This document shows positions 63,213-64,000 of a stretch of DNA of 64,000 nt, piece after piece. The number at the start of each line of letters is the position of its first letter. Within the stretch, counting starts at the first letter, position 1. The position numbers and the translations under genes were made by a program. The stretch is from NCBI GenBank assembly GCA_034421515.1, contig DAOUKH010000019.1, forward strand, positions 1-64,000, read 5' to 3'. The notes under the pieces are model-generated. The model did no database searches. It saw nothing but the letters and a program-made list of their open reading frames with translations, and was not told where the DNA came from. The DNA comes from DAOUKH01 sp034421515 (GTDB lineage Bacteria > Chloroflexota > Dehalococcoidia > SHYB01).

Positions 63213-64000
63213 ATGTCCGACTACCGATTCGTAACCTATGAGACCCTCGAAGAGGGCCGGATCGCGCGCATCATGATGAACCGGCCGAAGCAGCGGAACG
63301 CCCAGAACCGCGGCCTGCTCGTCGAGTTGAACGACGCCTTCCTGAAGGCCGAGGCCGACGACGAGGTGCGCGTGGTCATCCTGGGCGGCGTCGGCCCCGC
63401 CTTCTCGGCAGGCCACGACCTCGGCTCCTCCGACGCACGCGCCGAGCGGGCCCCCGGCCCCGACCAGCACTACACCATGCAGGCGTACGGCGGCACGAAG
63501 GTGGGCGCCGAGCAGCGCACCCTCCAGGAGTGGCACTTCTTCTTCGACAACACGCGCCGCTGGCGCAACCTCCGCAAGATCACCATCGCCCAGGTGCAGG
63601 GCAACTGCCTCGCGGCCGGCCTGATGCTGGCGTGGTGCTGCGACCTCATCGTCGCCGCCGACAACGCCGTCTTCGCCGACGTCGTGGGCACGCGCCTCGG
63701 CATGTGCGGCCTCGAATACTTCGCCCACCCCTGGGAGTTCGGCGTCCGCAAGACGAAGGAGCTCATGCTCACCGGCGACTCCATCGACGCCGAGGAGGCC
63801 TACCGGCTGGGCATGGTGAGCAAGGTCTTCAAGCTGGACGACCTGGAGCAGCAGACGCTGGCCTTCGCCAGCCGGATCGCCAGCCTGCCGTCGATGACGT
63901 CGCTGATGATCAAGGAGTCGGTGAACGAGACGCAGGACAACCAGGGCTTCTATAACGCGCTGAGCGCCTGCTTCACGCTCCACCAGTTGAACCATGCCCA
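63213..64000 (+). CDS. Enoyl-CoA hydratase/isomerase family protein (truncated by window)
   Basis: An open frame from ATG 63213 (GGGAGG at 63203-63208) through the end of the window, giving 262 residues so far. Crotonase features: IMMNRPKQRNAQNR, VILGGVGPAFSAGHDL (first oxyanion-hole loop), IAQVQGNCLAAGLMLAWCCDLIVAADNAVFAD (second oxyanion hole; split here as motif positions about 130-161). An insertion at about 75-110 (DARAERAPGPDQHY) lengthens the first half. The acid/base Glu pair of true hydratases is not clearly conserved, so the reaction is unassigned. The 3' end lies outside. Confidence 0.87.
   Translation, partial: MSDYRFVTYETLEEGRIARIMMNRPKQRNAQNRGLLVELNDAFLKAEADDEVRVVILGGVGPAFSAGHDLGSSDARAERAPGPDQHYTMQAYGGTKVGAEQRTLQEWHFFFDNTRRWRNLRKITIAQVQGNCLAAGLMLAWCCDLIVAADNAVFADVVGTRLGMCGLEYFAHPWEFGVRKTKELMLTGDSIDAEEAYRLGMVSKVFKLDDLEQQTLAFASRIASLPSMTSLMIKESVNETQDNQGFYNALSACFTLHQLNHA

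Overview
The window is a high-GC, densely packed bacterial chromosome segment. Gene content (MmgE/PrpD, CaiB/BaiF CoA-transferases, LLM-class flavin enzymes, SnoaL-like proteins, amidohydrolases, a UGSC-type protein) and a large Alu-type SRP RNA suggest a Chloroflexota-like lineage, perhaps Dehalococcoidia/SAR202-related. That placement is inference from gene content; no rRNA or ribosomal protein gene is present to confirm it.

Layout. 1-480: a possible mobile-element end, a LexA-type palindrome and several hairpins upstream of xseB. 482-2260 (+): xseB, a PHP phosphoesterase and a PurN-like formyltransferase. 9577-2257 (-): large SRP RNA with its own promoter, then rsmA, ispE, aspS, tig, clpP and clpX. 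9644-10807 (+): MidA-type methyltransferase. 10824-16548 (-): two CitE-like lyases, two SnoaL-like proteins, a His-rich zinc transporter and pncB. 16628-20793 (+): tRNA-Met, a flavin amine oxidase-like protein, a DUF1801 protein, a PAS-LuxR regulator and a Rieske oxygenase. 20882-24567: a vWA lipoprotein diverging from an HTH-TM-TPR protein. 24564-26664 (-): a small membrane protein and a CPA2 antiporter with CBS domains. 26839-29364 (+): a small protein, a NIPSNAP-like protein, a Cys-rich protein and a UGSC selenoprotein whose in-frame TGA is read as selenocysteine. 30191-32397 (-): a lower-GC restriction-modification pair. 32560-37122: HAD, MmgE/PrpD, SAM hydrolase, secG and gatB. 37576-42212: mtaB, then cysS, ispF and ispD, then a VTT membrane protein. 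42511-47370: alpha/beta hydrolase, clpC and dnaJ diverging from hsp20. 47440-49764 (-): LLM oxidoreductase, cyclase and DUF1971 protein. 50105-56567 (-): a probable sphingolipid operon (serine palmitoyltransferase-like, GNAT acyltransferase, NAD-dependent reductase) preceded by a ThDP 2-hydroxyacyl-CoA lyase-like gene and an MFS exporter. 56830-64000: prmA, two CaiB/BaiF CoA-transferases, an amidohydrolase, a dolichol-phosphate-mannose-synthase-like glycosyltransferase and a truncated enoyl-CoA hydratase.

Themes. Proteostasis genes cluster twice (tig-clpP-clpX; clpC-dnaJ/hsp20). Three MEP isoprenoid genes are present (ispD, ispE, ispF). AspRS carries the non-discriminating signature and gatB is present, which points to tRNA-dependent transamidation. 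The longest gene-free stretches are filled by a family of covarying palindromic repeats. The most notable items are the UGSC selenoprotein with a plausible SECIS hairpin and the candidate ceramide synthesis operon.
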